Source: Enoplosus armatus
Taxonomy: Eukaryota; Chordata; Actinopteri; Centrarchiformes; Enoplosidae
Direction of reading: 5' to 3'
DNA: 64,000 nucleotides
Assembly: GCF_043641665.1 (NCBI RefSeq)
Contig: NC_092191.1
Location: 22,779,581 to 22,843,580 of the forward strand
Below the pieces are notes generated by a model. It had not been told where the DNA came from and ran no database searches. It worked only from the letters and a program-made list of their open reading frames with translations. Positions 1 through 12,693 of the stretch are shown piece after piece. Numbering within the stretch: position 1 is the first letter of the stretch; every line of letters begins with the position of its first letter. Made by a program: the position numbers and the translations under genes.

Positions 1-1094
1 AAGGGCCAGCAGCCGTTTAACCTTTCGTATTTGGACATGCCATCGATCACAGCATGGACTGAAGCTCTACATGCAAACCATCTCTGATCATCAAGCAAAC
101 GTTGGATTAGGACATCTTGACAAATGACCTTTCAGGAGGAACATGGAGCAATGTACACACGAGTACATTCAGCTCATATGTGCAGTCTGATGGAGAGCCC
201 CGGCCGCCAGATAAACTCAGTGACCGGCTGCCCACTCATTATTCCGCAGGGCAAACCGAGGTAGGACGAAGAGCCGAGGAAGGGATGTGTGGAAACACTG
301 GACGCATGAAGGGTCAAGGGCAAGACTGACTCACGCGTCCATTAAGAAGTTCCTTATTCTTAGTTTTCTGTGTTCCATCAGAGGCCTCAGATACCTGCCC
401 TACTAAACCCCGACGACAGCCCTGACCCGCAGAAATATTTCCATGATCCTAAGCTGCAACACCAGCAAAGTAAAAACTGGTTTATACCACAAACTCAAAC
501 ATGGCTTGTACTGTCTGCCTGTAGCTGTCATGTACTTGAACATGTACATTATTATTATGTCATCTCACTGAGGCAGTAGCCTGCATAACATATCATTTCA
601 AAAGACCAGATACATGTATGATCAGGTAAAAATAATTAGCTTCTCAAGATGGTAATGTGAAGCTAATTCGCTAGTAATGTACCTGCCTACCTCGATACTA
701 TGATACCAGAGTATCAAAAAAGTGAAACAATACCAAGTCTCTTATTTTAGCGTTAGCACGCCAACGTTTGCTAATAAGCACAGAAAACAAAGCACAGCAG
801 AGGCTGATGTGAAGTAGTGGATTCGTTTTTGCAAATATCTGGTCATAAACCAACAGACTGGCCAACCAACCCACGCTACTAGCATCGCTGAAAACCTTTA
901 TTTTTAAGATTGATTCCTCCATTGGTAACTGTGTGCTAACTGAACGTAACTGTCTAGCCTTATTAGCCATATATCTTAAAATCTGGAGAATTCTTTGGGG
1001 CTGAGATCAACATCACTTGCTCTTTTTGTGAGAAACACTCAGACTTTTTTAAGATGGGAGCAAGAATCTGCAAGCCACTTTGTGACGACTTCCA

Positions 1095-1440
1095 TCATCT
1101 GTGAGAGTTTGCGTCTTCACAGTCCCCCCCCCACATACATGTCACCGTTGGATCTGCGCACATTTGGACGTCAGTTCCAATACATACTGATAGCAAGACA
1201 TCGATGTACAAGCTGAAGAGGAGAGGACCTAGACACGCTGATGTCTGTTTTTGAGGTAGCAGCACAAGATGATTTACATTTCGCCAGAAGAACGTTGTGA
1301 TCAGCTGCATCAAAGGCAAGTTGAGAAACGCCGCACAGATAGCTCCCCTAAGCCTCAAGTTAAGCTTTAATATTTTCAACGAGGACACAATTGTAGCTGA
1401 GTGACTTTCTCTGAAACCAAACTGCGTGGGGGTGTAGAGT
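1095..1440 (-). pseudogene. Decayed LINE reverse transcriptase fragment
   Basis: Read on the minus strand in pieces from different frames, this shows reverse-transcriptase landmarks in the right order: QFGFRE near 1410, AFDAADHNVLLAK near 1275-1315 (the FDxxDH block), LGPLLFSLYID near 1205-1250, and CADPTV near 1145-1165 where an intact enzyme would have YADDTV. The frame changes several times and the active-site Asp pair is lost, so it is a dead, 5'- and 3'-truncated non-LTR retrotransposon copy. The clade cannot be fixed by eye. Confidence 0.7.
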
Positions 1441-1918
1441 AAAAGGACTGATCAGTGGTGCTGCTACACATGTTTCTGCTACCTTTGACAATACAGGAAG
1501 TAAGTATATATTTATTCATACACGTTGCATCACCCACTTTAAAAATGGGCTCAATTAAAGCCGATTTCCAGGCTGCAGGATATACCCTCCGACTGCAGGA
1601 TGCATTAAAAACCTTACGGACGGGATAAAGACTCTTTAAACCTCTTTGGGGACCATGGTGTCCATTCCAAAGACATCTGAGGCTTTTGAGTTTTTTTTAA
1701 GGAGCCTAATGAAGGTATTATTGCTATACATTTGTCCTTGTTTAGCCAGGCTATAAGTAAAAGTAATTGGGCTTACTGTAATTAGGGACAGATGTGGGGT
1801 TTTTTTGTTTCTATGAGGGTTACTAATGCTGGAAAGCCTTTCCAGACCACCAGGCAGCCCCATGGTATCTGCTGAGCTGCCAGCACCCAGGGTATGAATC
1901 CCCCCAAGCTACAGCTTG

Positions 1919-1969
<51 letters not shown>
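1919..1969. repeat. Compound (CA)n(TA)n microsatellite
   Basis: About 16 bases of alternating CA run directly into about 35 bases of alternating TA. This is a length-variable type of locus; no function is inferred. Confidence 0.95.
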
Positions 1970-1972
<3 letters not shown>

Positions 1973-2568
1973 ACTCTTAAAGAAAAGGTCTGACGGCTTG
2001 GTTACACCAAGGCAGACACGTCTCTTCAAAACCAATCAATAATGCAGCGATAGGGAGTGCTCAATGGAACAATTCCCTGTCAGGACGGCTTCCTACCACT
2101 CCCTGCTGTGTGCGAGAGTGTTACTGTGCGATACCGTACGCAGTGAATGGGAAGGATTTGGTGTGAGGCTCGAAGTGTTGCTGCACACGTTTACTTGAAA
2201 CATAAACGCGAGCGTGTTGGGCAGCAACATCCTTTGTGGAAGCGGTGGAAGGTTCATCGAGTGCGGTTCTCACTCCAAGATGAGCATGGTCTCTAGACGT
2301 CAGCCAAAGAATATATGGAAGTGGACGCAACCTCCAATGCTACAGATGGTCTAGTTCATTATGTTAATCCTCACCCTATGGTACTGAACCACGAGGGGGG
2401 ACAGTGTCGGTGCTATTTGCCTGAGACGTGGAGGTAGTTAAGGGTGTCACCCGTCAGTGGCTCCAAAGGCCTTTTTTTTTTTTTTACACTTCAGTGCAAA
2501 TGTGAATATGACAACGCTGCCTTTCTTTTCTTCTTCTTACCACAAAAAGGCATATTTACAAGTATACC

Positions 2569-2610
2569 CGCGCGTGCGCGCGCACACACGCACACACACA
2601 CACACACACA
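2569..2610. repeat. Alternating purine-pyrimidine (CG/CA)n tract
   Basis: A run of CG and TG dinucleotides passes into CACACG and then pure CA. The whole tract alternates purine and pyrimidine, a composition able to adopt Z-DNA, though nothing here shows that it does. Confidence 0.9.
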
Positions 2611-3429
2611 ATGATCCATATTTTAAACATGCGACCCATTCTCCTTAATTCCACCTGACAATCTGCTTGCTGCATAATTCAAGCCTGTAAACCATTCTCT
2701 AGCTCGACCTCTATAAATAGCATGTGGTAACATTGGATTCTCACACACACACATACCAAAAATAAAGTCTTGTCTACGCAATTGGATCCCACTAATCCAA
2801 TGCTCATAAAAGCAAAAACGCACTAGCAGCATCATCAGCATGGATGCATGTGGGTGCATTCGAGTCTTGGATATAAAAATGACTTGCTGTAGACTGAGCA
2901 AATAAAAACATTACAATGCACTATTGACAACATAGAGTATGTTGTTTTCTATCGATGCATAGGCTATTGAGGGAACCGGGTTGAATGACGATTGAAAAAC
3001 AGGAGATAAATTAATCAATTTCAGTATTGCCACAGGGAAGAGAATCACAGCAAAAAGTCTAAAGGCCTGCTGGCGAAATTTTCCATTACACCTCAGAGTT
3101 TAATAGTGTTGGACCAAAGAGCCTCAACTCAAAGACCACTTACTAGCTTGTTTTGGAAACTGCAAAAGTGCTACGAAAAAAAAATTGAACGTTTGATCAT
3201 CAACAATTACATGACAACCGTGCAAACTCAATCAGCTGACAGAGACAGTGTGATATGGTTGAAAGCTCTGGAGCAAGGTAGTGAGTGGACCTCGAGTTGA
3301 GATCGGTGCATGGATCTAGAATTGGGTGCTTTGTATCGCTAGCTGATAAAGTTATTGTGCAAATGGCAAGCTAGCCAATTTACCGACCAGATCAGCCCTG
3401 GGAGTCTGGGTGAATTAGCTAACGTTATT

Positions 3430-3452
3430 AGCTAGCTAGCTAGCTAGCTAGC
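3430..3452. repeat. (GCTA)n microsatellite
   Basis: Tandem GCTA units, about six copies, directly after a TAACGTTA motif. AGCTAGCT is self-complementary, so either strand can fold. It sits in a stretch rich in GCTAACGTTAGC-like words. Confidence 0.95.
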
Positions 3453-3988
3453 AATTTGTCCGCATTAGCAAGCAAGCTACTTTGTGTTGGACTGTTTTGG
3501 TGGGTGCCAGTCGTTTGTTGACGTTAGGAGACTCCCTTTCTAAGCTAACGTTAGCTTGTGTTGCACACTGTTTGCGCTTTAGGGGAGCCAAAGAGAGATT
3601 CAGGTACTCGGAAGCGTGCATAACGTCACATCCTTTGGATTGGAAATCAGTCCACAGGCTGTTATAGGCAACCGAGAAAGTCGGGCAGGGTCTCATCAAG
3701 TGGCGTTACAATCCGTTCACACATTGGCAATAAAAAGCGATTAACACATGTTAATTGATACATATTGATACATACAGGACCTTTAATTGTGTGTTTCTTT
3801 TCTGTCATTGTTTTGGCCCACCTCGGAAGCCGCAATGAAGATTTCTTACCATTCGGTGAGTTTGAATTTTGAACATTCTTCTCACAGAATTTTATCTACT
3901 CACCCAACACCCAACCCATTGGCTCAGTGACTGAAAAGTCCAAATCAAGGGAGATGGTGATCTAGGACCATGCTACGCCATGATAGTT

Positions 3989-4007
3989 GGGGGGGGGGGG
4001 GGGGGGG
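3989..4007. repeat. Poly-G homopolymer
   Basis: An uninterrupted run of about 19 G. Exact length is likely unreliable in sequencing and assembly. Confidence 0.95.
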
Positions 4008-4250
4008 CAACTAAGAATAAATAATCATCAACAAAAAAATCAATCAAAAATTCCTCAAGAAGATGGTGAAAGATTATGAAATTAATAGCAGAAACAATGT
4101 ACTCACATGAGTACAGCCTAAGGACAGATACACTTTCACTAGTCAGCACAGCTCAATGATAACTTGATGATGGAGTTTGTGTGTAACTATTATTTTGTTT
4201 TTAATTTACGGGGTGCCAGCCAGGAGACATCCTGGCAAAATGTCGTGCAG

Positions 4251-4251
<1 letters not shown>

Positions 4252-4290
<39 letters not shown>
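4252..4290. repeat. (CA)n microsatellite
   Basis: About 19 perfect CA units. Confidence 0.95.
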
Positions 4291-4292
<2 letters not shown>

Positions 4293-7200
4293 TATACTTA
4301 GTCCTCTTGAAAAAGACAAAAAGAATAAAACCAATCTGACAGGTGCTGACAGGTCAGTTAATTTCCTTTCCGAAACAAGCAACAGTTCAATGCATCCGGC
4401 GGATATTCAAAATAGTTCATGAACAGTTAAAAAAAAACAACAACAACAACCCAAAACAGCTCATCAGGAATACTCTACCGCAGTTTGCAGAACTATTTCA
4501 CAGGAGACGAACTGTTTCCTCTGACTGTTTACAAGTAATGGCGCTCTCTGCATGATGTCATTTTAAAGCAACGCGGTGGCCGGCAGCAGCAGACATCGGA
4601 CCCACTGAAAACAATAGCTGGGTTGCTGGCTTTGGAGTTGTATTATTGCTACATTGGATATTTACAGCAGATTGGAGAAAACAGCTCATTTTCACAACCA
4701 ACCAAATGAATATTAGTAGAAAATGGAATCCTAGTTGGGTTTTTGTTTTTTTAGTTTTTTTAGGAGGGACCCTGGTTCAAACATAAAGCCTGCACTATTA
4801 CTGAATCCCACGCTGAGCTCGTATGGTTACCACAGTTTATAACACATTTTCTGTGATAAGGATGCAGCAGTGTTCAAAATGAGGTCAAGATGATGGATAA
4901 ATGCAAGAACTCTGTGACAGGGTTACAAAATAGTGGCACTACGAGCCTGCTGTTATTCATCAAGAGCGAGAGACCAGCTGGAACAGCAAAGGTTGATATG
5001 GAGGCTTCTGATGAAGATGTACAGCAAAATCAGACAGCTACAAGAAGACAGTCACACAACTGTTTCATATGGAGGGCATCTTCTAGGGACAGGCTGAGCA
5101 ACTCTATTGATTTTCATTCTGGAAAACAAAAAGACCAGGAGGGACAGTAGTAGGGAACCATGATGCACTGGGTTTTCAAACAGAAACAACGCTGTGAGCC
5201 AAAGAACGGAGACCTGCCGATGTGGTACACACCTGTGCTCGACCATCAAGACGGGTCATGGGGAGGACTCCCGCTCATAAAACTGACACTTTTCTGTGTC
5301 AAGATTCAAAGTGCTTAAGATGCCGCCTCATGAGGAGTGACAGGATGTGCTCAGGCAAATGAGAGACTTGACAGCATCAGTCGAGCTCCGGTGGGACCCA
5401 CCACGTCAGCAGACATCGCTGCACCTTCAGCACCAAGGACAGCAGATGTAAAAATACTGCATGCAAGCCGTGCATTACTGTTTCCATTACAGTTCTACTG
5501 TTGCTTGCTTGTGTTGTTGTATGCCCCGAGAGGCCTACAGCACTTTGGAAAACACAGATTGCTGTGGGCGGACACGAGATCGGCCTGCAAGCAAAAAAAA
5601 CCAAAACTGTTCACTTCAAATAGTTTCTGGACAATGACTAACACACTGCTGGTAAACTTTCGACTGGATATATTCTGGCATAAAGCAAGCTATTTGCAGC
5701 TAGTTCCTGACCTCTGAATCCCAACCAGAATCTCTAAATGTTGCAACGACAACGTGAGAAACTCAGATTCAGGCAAGCTCGCAAAATAATTATCAGACGT
5801 GTCTATAAAACATAGGTTTGTTTAACATAAAAAGGAACGCATAATGCAAAATTGTAATACAAAGCGACATCTATAGAATCTCCAGTTTTCTATCCACCAA
5901 ACGTCACTCTCTACTGACACTGAAACAAAACAACCTTGCGGTTTCATTCGTATAAACATAAAGCAAAGGCATTTGAGAAAATGCCCACAACCTCGGGCTG
6001 TTCTAAATAGTAGAATTCTGTATGTCAAATTGGTTATCAGCAAGAGGGTGACAGCTGCTAAATTCCATTTTGTTCACGGCTAGTTGTGTTCCTCTCTGTG
6101 TCGAGGTTGATCTCAGATGTGGACTTAACAGGCGCTAAAAGGCCAGTGGTGAGAAACCCACAAGGGACTATCTCACCAAGCTTAATTGAATTTCTGTGTG
6201 CATATGTGTGAGAGATTGCTCAGCCGGGTGACATTGCCAAGTCCTACTATGTCCCCTCAATATCTCTCGGTCCAACGGTCCATTTCACCAACTGGCTGGG
6301 TGGTGTCATGGAACCAGCCCCACCCCTCCCCCCTTAATGGCAGCATCGCCTGCAGTGCAAAGGCCAGATAAAACGTATAATATTTCACGTTCAAATCCAC
6401 GGGAATAAATGCAGCACTGGCTGTGGATGCATACAAATAATCCAGCTCAGGACATTTTTTTTTTTTTACATATATCCTGAACAAAAACTACAACGCGTCT
6501 GAAAACCTGTGGTTGCTGAATTCCTGGACAAACGTGATAAACTCCACGCAGACAAACGTCACGTCTCGTCAAAGTGACAGTCATTGCTGTGTGGTTATGC
6601 TCTGCATTTTTTCGAAAATCAAACTTTGCTAGAAATGCATTACTAGGCATGATGCTAACAGTGAAGGATCACCAAACTCAATTAAGTTTCAAGTCTTTCC
6701 AAGTTGAGTGTAGATACATTAAAGGGATATAAGAGGCTTCCTAGAAGGTGAGAAAACCAATTAAAAAATATAGCATACTTTAAAAATCCGAAGCGGTAAT
6801 GGAAATCACATCACATTTATAGAAAATGGAATGAATGGTAAGGCTACGAATAACTACCTTCTGGATTCAGCCCAGTGAAAAAGCTTGTCCAGTAATGGTT
6901 GTGAAGCTAACGTTAGCCCCACCGGCTAATGTTAAGCGCAGAGCTGTCAACAGTACCATTACACCATTACAAGCTGTTTATCACCATTGCCATAGGTGAA
7001 CAGCCATTCAGATGTTATCAATAAATAAACTGCCACTTTTGAATTTTAGGATTTCTAAAGATGAATGAAAAATGTTCAATAGTTTTTTTTTTTGATTTAG
7101 TGTTAACTTAATTGGTCATTTCATTTTTTTTCCCTATAGAAAACTCGAACAGACTGGTTTGAAGAAAAGGAAGGAAAAGGAAAAGAAACTGCATCATTCT

Positions 7201-7371
7201 ATTAGATTTCTTTCATGTAGAGACACGTGATTATGCTTAGCATCTTGTTCAATATCATGTAGACCACCAATATAGGTTTGGACAAAAAATAATTAAATGT
7301 TTTCCTCCAATCGCTCAAAACCGTTCAAATCCTAATTTGGCACGATCCGTCTCACCACGGACCATTTAAAA

Positions 7372-8545
7372 CATGGGTCTCAATCTCGGACAATATTTTG
7401 TGGCCCCCACCTTGATATAAAAGTTTAATGTTAGTGCGGCCCGCGATTTTTGTTCGTCCAATGTGCGCTGAGAATGTGCGCACCTCACGGTAGACTGTGT
7501 TGTTATTTTTGCTACACAGCTTTCTGTAAAATTCAAAGATGCATTATTAAACCTTAATAAAGCATCATTCTTTTAATTTGAGCATCATCTCCCCATTAAT
7601 GACCACTTAGTTTAATTATTGTGAAGCACTTTGTCCGTTTCAACACGAGCTCTGTCAATACATCATTTATCGTTCTTCTGATGTTTAATAATGATGACGG
7701 ACACTTTACAGTGGTGACGGTTTGCAGAAACGTGATGAATTTTGGGTAAAGTCGCCCCAAATATCTACAGCAGCTGTGCGTACTGATCAGCTGTTGGAGA
7801 ACCTGTGCGTAATTCTCACTGAGGTCTAATGAGTAGAGCAGACGTACAAACGGACGTTAAAAGACCTTTACATCCATGTTTGGCGCACTGTGTGACAGCA
7901 AATGAGGCTCGTGCATGTGATTCCACAGCGTGTGACATTAATAAAACAGAACCAGGCGAACCTGCTGCTGTGCCACACGACATATTTGATTAGGCAACGC
8001 CGCTATGCTCCTGCTGCATCCATGGAGTTATTATAGAAAATAAAAGCCAGTAAATAACGCTTCAATGGGATAACGGCGTCCCACTGTCCCGGCTTCATGC
8101 TTTCACTTGTTTCTATGACGACGTTTACAACAACAACAGCACGGCGGATAATGAACAGCCCGGTAGAATTCGCCTTTTTTTGCGCTCACTAACCCGGTAC
8201 TTTCTACCACCTACAAATGTCATGATGTTCATATCATCATGAAAGACGTGAATATCGAGCGCAAAAAGAAAGGCGACTGCTACCGGGCTGTTCTGTTCGG
8301 CTCAGCTATGTGAGAGGAAGCGCTGCCAGGTTTCTGGCAGCAAGGAGCAGGCAAGAGACGCCATGTTAAGAAGGAACGTTCATGTTCAGAAGAAGCCATT
8401 GAAGTTAAATAACTGTTAGTAATGTAGTTTGAGAAGTTTGGATTTTTTTTAGCAAAGATTTTTTTGTGGAATACCTGATGCGGCCCAGCCTCACCCAGAC
8501 TCTGCCTCCAGCGGCCCCCCAGGTAATTTGAGTTTGAGACCCCTG
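7372..8545. mobile_element. hAT-type non-autonomous DNA transposon with perfect 8-bp TSD
   Basis: The left end reads CATGGGTCTCAA and the inverted right end reads CAGGGGTCTCAA, the CAGGGGT-type terminus of hAT elements. The 8-bp word ATTTAAAA flanks both sides (7364-7371 and 8546-8553), a perfect target-site duplication of the size hAT transposases make. The 1,174-bp body has no transposase ORF, so it needed an enzyme in trans. Inside are two arms (about 8153-8187 and 8257-8293) that form a long imperfect hairpin. GC-rich wording near both ends (GCGGCCC) is symmetrical. Class assignment rests on termini and duplication, not on protein. Confidence 0.8.
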
Positions 8546-8955
8546 ATTTAAAAGGACCACAGGAAATCCAAAAACTGTGAGGTAGGGGGGTGGGGTGGTA
8601 GGCCAACCTCCAGATGATGTCATCTACCAAGGAACTAATAAGAGGGGAATTTATGATCATACAGCATGCCCAAACAACCCTCAGGGAGGAGAGGTTGCTT
8701 TTCTTTCCTCTTTTAGTTTCTGGATTGAAATAAATAGAAAAATGTCAAGAAGAAGAAGGGCAGCGGCATGCAGCTGACATATCATGGGGATGATTCCCGA
8801 TTCCGTTGGAACTTTGTGTTGAGTGGAACCTTGTAAACACAAACATCAAAAAAACCTCCATCCTCATTCCTTTCCTGATCAAGAAATACCACATTTATAT
8901 TGAAAAAACATGAGTGTGAATTGAGTGTGAGACTTTGCAACGTAGTTACTCCTAC

Positions 8956-9144
8956 CTCTTTGAAGCACGGCGAGGGGTTGCGCATCTGCTCGAGCATAGC
9001 CCACTTGACGGACGCCTGTCGGATGTTGCCATCGTATTCCCGTGAGCTCTGGGTGCCACTGGGGGTCCCGCGGGAGCGTTCGTATCCTGGCTCATTGAAG
9101 TAGGGCTCCGCCACCAGAATGAGGGACTGCACTGACACTAGCAC
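8956..9144 (-). CDS. birc6: birc6 exon 18 of window: C-terminal part of UBC domain
   Basis: Sixty-three codons, starting [20 protein letters not shown] and ending NPSPCFKE, essentially the vertebrate BIRC6 sequence. The acceptor is ctgtag before GTG at 9144 and the donor is GAG followed by gtagga at 8955; both ends are phase 0. This is the helical C-terminal portion of the E2 fold that follows the catalytic cysteine loop. BIRC6 is a giant cytosolic/Golgi-associated E2-E3 hybrid ubiquitin ligase that restrains apoptosis by ubiquitinating caspases, SMAC and related targets, and it regulates autophagy. It is the last birc6 exon I can see; the C-terminal tail must be encoded further left. Confidence 0.97.
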
Positions 9145-10965
9145 CTACAGCAGATAAAATTTAAAAAAAATAAAAAAAAAGAGGTGGGAAATGGAATTAA
9201 GTGATGGGAACATTCAGGATTCCCACTGTGGTACAAAAAGAAAATTCCATGATGAAAACCACATTCTAATACAATTAATGTGTCCAACTATTTAGGCATA
9301 ATCCTGATCCATTGGTAAATTATGCCGACATCCCCTCAGTGTCCTCAACATCCAAAGCCTCTTAAATGATCTTGGCAGTGGTGGCCACTTAGAAGAGAGT
9401 CTGACAAAAGCAAGGAATATTTTGGCCCCATAAAAGATATATCCTTCAATATATCTTTATTAACAGCTCGATTAATGCCTCGAGCCTGTCTCAAGGAGAC
9501 TAAGGACGTCCTCCTGCATCATTCTGTCCATTACAAGCGACTATATTACCAACAATGACGATCTTGGGCTTGGAGCCCTGCCTGCTGGCCCCAGCCGTAC
9601 TGGAGCTGGATGATGTGCGCTTGAAAATGCTCCATCAAGTTGGATACCAATGACCTTCAACTGCCGCGCTCTGTACGTCTTAAACTGGGCTGCTAGATTT
9701 CACAGCCGATATCCACCCCGGTTGATGACCGCTTGATCCCAAGCCCACTCCCCTTTCTCCTATTCACCAACCTCCTTATTTTCCATTATTGATCGGCAGC
9801 ACACTAACAGGAAAGATAATCAATGGAGACATCTCTATGTACTCTCCAACCCTGCAAATGAGGGAATTATAAAAAAAAAAATAAAAAAAAGAGGAGGAGG
9901 GATCCATTTCTAAGCGCTCTGGCTCGCTTGTTGTTGGATCAATATATATATATATGTGGAAAATGAATGCAAGCGTGTGCATGGCAAACAAATAATGGTG
10001 CGGGTGTGTGTCAACATGCTGCGTTCAAGAACTTGTGCGTTTATCCATAAGCCTATGCACCACTTCGGATACCCAGCAGAACCATAATGCCGTCCATTAT
10101 CTATAAGTCTAAACCCTTTAGACGATGAAAACACAGATAAACTACTCTCTTTACAAAAAGCCTGATAATCAAACATGTTCCCTTACCAATAAATTACTGA
10201 AATTCTTATTGAAAACTGTAGCTGGACAACAACTCAGCTTATACACAGCAGAAATGCGGCTGATGGAGCTGACAGAAAGGTAACAAAAATACCAGACAGC
10301 AAGTGGTCAATGCCTAACAGCGTTTTTAGAACATTTGGGTCACACGTGAGATCGAGGTTTACTGAAATCCTCTTTCATTCTATAGCTCGACAGTTTAGCT
10401 ACAATGGATCTCGGTGAGATCTCCTAAGATAAGCTTCAAAGTAAAAAAAAATAAAATAAATGTTCAGCGTCGGGCCCGTCTTTAAAATGCACATTCCAAA
10501 GCAAAGGAATACTAAAAGCGACAGAAAATTAAGATGACAGAAATTGTATCAGGAACAAGACTACAAAGTGATGATTTTAAAGGATAAAAAAAGTGAGAAC
10601 GGTCTACGAAATCAAGGCTTAAAAAAAAAAAAAAAAAAACAGATGGCATCTGGACTAAACGTGCAATTGAAGCCAACCGATTTGGACTTCAAGATGAGTG
10701 ATGTGTGTGAGCAGGCACGACCTGGAGGTTCAAATGATACCGTGTTTGTGTTTGGTTTGATTAACACCCACACACTGTCAACCAAAGCGAAGTAATAACT
10801 TGACTTTAAAAAGGATCCTTCATGTCAGCTGTCGAAACACGCCATTAATGCAGAGCCCCCGGGAGCGGTGTAATGACAGTGATAAACTACAGCCGCTGAC
10901 ACGAAGACTCATACAGCGGACCTGCTGATCCATTCAGACTCTGTCATAGCGGATCTTCAGCTCAC
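9145..10965 (-). other. birc6: birc6 intron (between window exons 17 and 18)
   Basis: GT-AG intron of 1,821 bp. It holds short A-rich runs (9160-9180, 9869-9890, 10620-10639) and a short TA tract near 9940. No exon, hairpin or transposon end was recognised. Confidence 0.9.
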
Positions 10966-11043
10966 CTGTAGAAAGCTTGAGGTCTGTGGGTTCCATTTCT
11001 CCTCTGGTCTCCCGTGCCATGTGTTGAGGATACTTAAACATAC
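10966..11043 (-). CDS. birc6: birc6 exon 17 of window: UBC catalytic-cysteine exon
   Basis: A 78-nt, 26-codon, phase 0-0 exon reading [20 protein letters not shown] then TSSFLQ. The acceptor is aatcag before GTA at 11043 and the donor is CAG followed by gtgagc at 10965. The Cys (TGT, 11040-11038) aligns with the E2 catalytic cysteine of BIRC6, just after the NPNLYNDGK loop encoded by the preceding exon, and the following tryptophans are conserved in the family. Being a multiple of three, its skipping would keep frame but delete the active site. It is too short to show as a standalone ORF. Confidence 0.97.
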
Positions 11044-12693
11044 CTGATTAACACACACAGAGAAAAATAAATAAATAAATAAATAAATATTAAGAAATTA
11101 ATCTCAGCATAAATGACATTGAGCCTAACACGACCATTGCACTGGTGCTGGACCCTCAGACATCCAGGGCAAAACACATTGGGGCACCTTATCTTCAGGT
11201 GTGGTCTATATAAATCCAGTCCACATTTGTTAAACCCTTTACTGTACACACTTGCCAGCTTATTGGGTCCACCTAGCTAAAACTAATGCGGTCTAACACA
11301 ACAGTCCTGCTATAAATTCTCCCTTCAGGAGGGTTCTAATGTTCCGTTTTTGTTGAAACTGTTTTAGTTTCTTTAGGAGAGGTGTTCAAATGTCATTTTG
11401 GAGGATTTAGTTTTTTTGTTTTATTGTATTGCGTCACATATTGACTAGTCTGGCTCACCGGATGTCGGCTGCTGGGATAAGTCTGGCGACTATTTCAGTC
11501 GCTGCTCTCCTCCCCTTCCGCTAACTGCACGTTAACTGTTTTTTAGAAGTCTGTGGTTTTAAAGGGGTCCAGTGAGCTCCTTCAGAGCTTAAGTATAGGT
11601 AGGCTTCACCTCTAGGACACCAATGACATAGTCTACATACGTCGTTTACTGGTTTATGTGGTGTTTTCTTTAGCCTTCTTCAGGATTTAATCATTTTAAT
11701 GCAAGATCCCCCTCCCAGACACTATTTTGGAACGGCACCACGATGTGTAAAAGATTTTCACGCATCACTCGGCATGTACAAAATGGATGAGAAGTTGATA
11801 GCTTCTTTTTTTTTTGAATGAGTTCAACAATGAGTATCTAAAGAATGAGGCCTGGCGAATGGCTTCATCATGGCCTCGATAGCAAGCTTTGAAATGAAGC
11901 CATTTCTTTTTGCTCCTATTCAACTTCAATTAATAATCCTACGTCTACTTATGAGAACTGTTCCTAGCACTGATTTGCTTGTTTAAAACTTTGCGGCTGC
12001 TTCAAATCACTGTACTGATGCAATTAGAACCTGTTGCGTGGCTGGGCAAGACTATGTTGATGGTCATAGATAGACATTGTGTAATTGACAAGTGTGCAAT
12101 GGAATTAAATCATTTAATGAAATTGTATGACAAGCCCAAGTTCGCTTATACAAGCCGGACAGGGCCAGAAACCACAGCAAGCGGAATAGTGTCCTCTGAT
12201 TGGTGCAGCCAATCAGATCTCCTGCCCTGTGGTTTGGATGGAATCATGTCATGAATGAAAATGACCATAAGAAATAATAAAGTTTTCTAATTTTCATTAG
12301 ATGTGTGCTAAAAATGAGGACTAATCCAAAAGTCCAGTTTGCTCATTTCACATTCCATTTAATTAAGGACTAGACTGAAAATTATTTGTTAATGGAGTTC
12401 TAATTTCAATTTTGGTAAATAAAAAAACAAAAAAACAAAACCAAAATACCCATTTTCATCTATGAGAATAAGATAATTAAATTAAATTTAGAAATTTTGA
12501 CTTTGGCATACATGATGGCAGTGGTGGCCTAATGTTAGAGGCTCCAGTGAAGCTGTTCAGTGGCCAGCAGGTCAAACTGCGGTTGTGCTAGACGGCTTCC
12601 AGGTGTGAATATGTAACTGTGTGAATATGATACACAAAAGAGAGCATTTATTCCCCTGAATAAATAACAGACTTTGGGCCTTTCCCAACTTAC
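11044..12693 (-). other. birc6: birc6 intron (between window exons 16 and 17)
   Basis: GT-AG intron of 1,650 bp. It contains an (AAAT)n tract at about 11064-11089 and a cluster of short inverted repeats near 12158-12235 (TCTGATTGG/CCAATCAGA with a 5-nt loop, AAACCACAG/CTGTGGTTT). Nothing coding was recognised. Confidence 0.85.

Larger units (their letters stand above)
1..8955. other. Non-coding stretch 3' of the last recognised birc6 exon
   Basis: I find no coding exon here. The next birc6 exon should begin with the residues following FKE (vertebrate proteins continue VIHKHFYLKR) and I could not find it on the minus strand, so this is most likely the start of the following intron. It holds a decayed LINE reverse transcriptase (1095-1440), simple repeats (1919-1969, 2569-2610, 3430-3452, 3989-4007, 4252-4290), and a hAT-type transposon (7372-8545). 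The GCTAACGTTAGC-type motifs near 3418-3560 and 6905-6930 resemble common teleost dispersed repeats. The rest shows nothing recognisable. Confidence 0.6.

Noticed and set aside
5337..5717. 126-codon plus-strand ORF
   Set aside because: No recognisable domain, in intronic repeat-rich DNA, with an opposing ORF of similar openness; consistent with chance.
12158..12235. Cluster of 7-9-bp inverted repeats as a structured RNA
   Set aside because: The arms overlap and cannot all nest in one fold; short stems are expected by chance at this scale.
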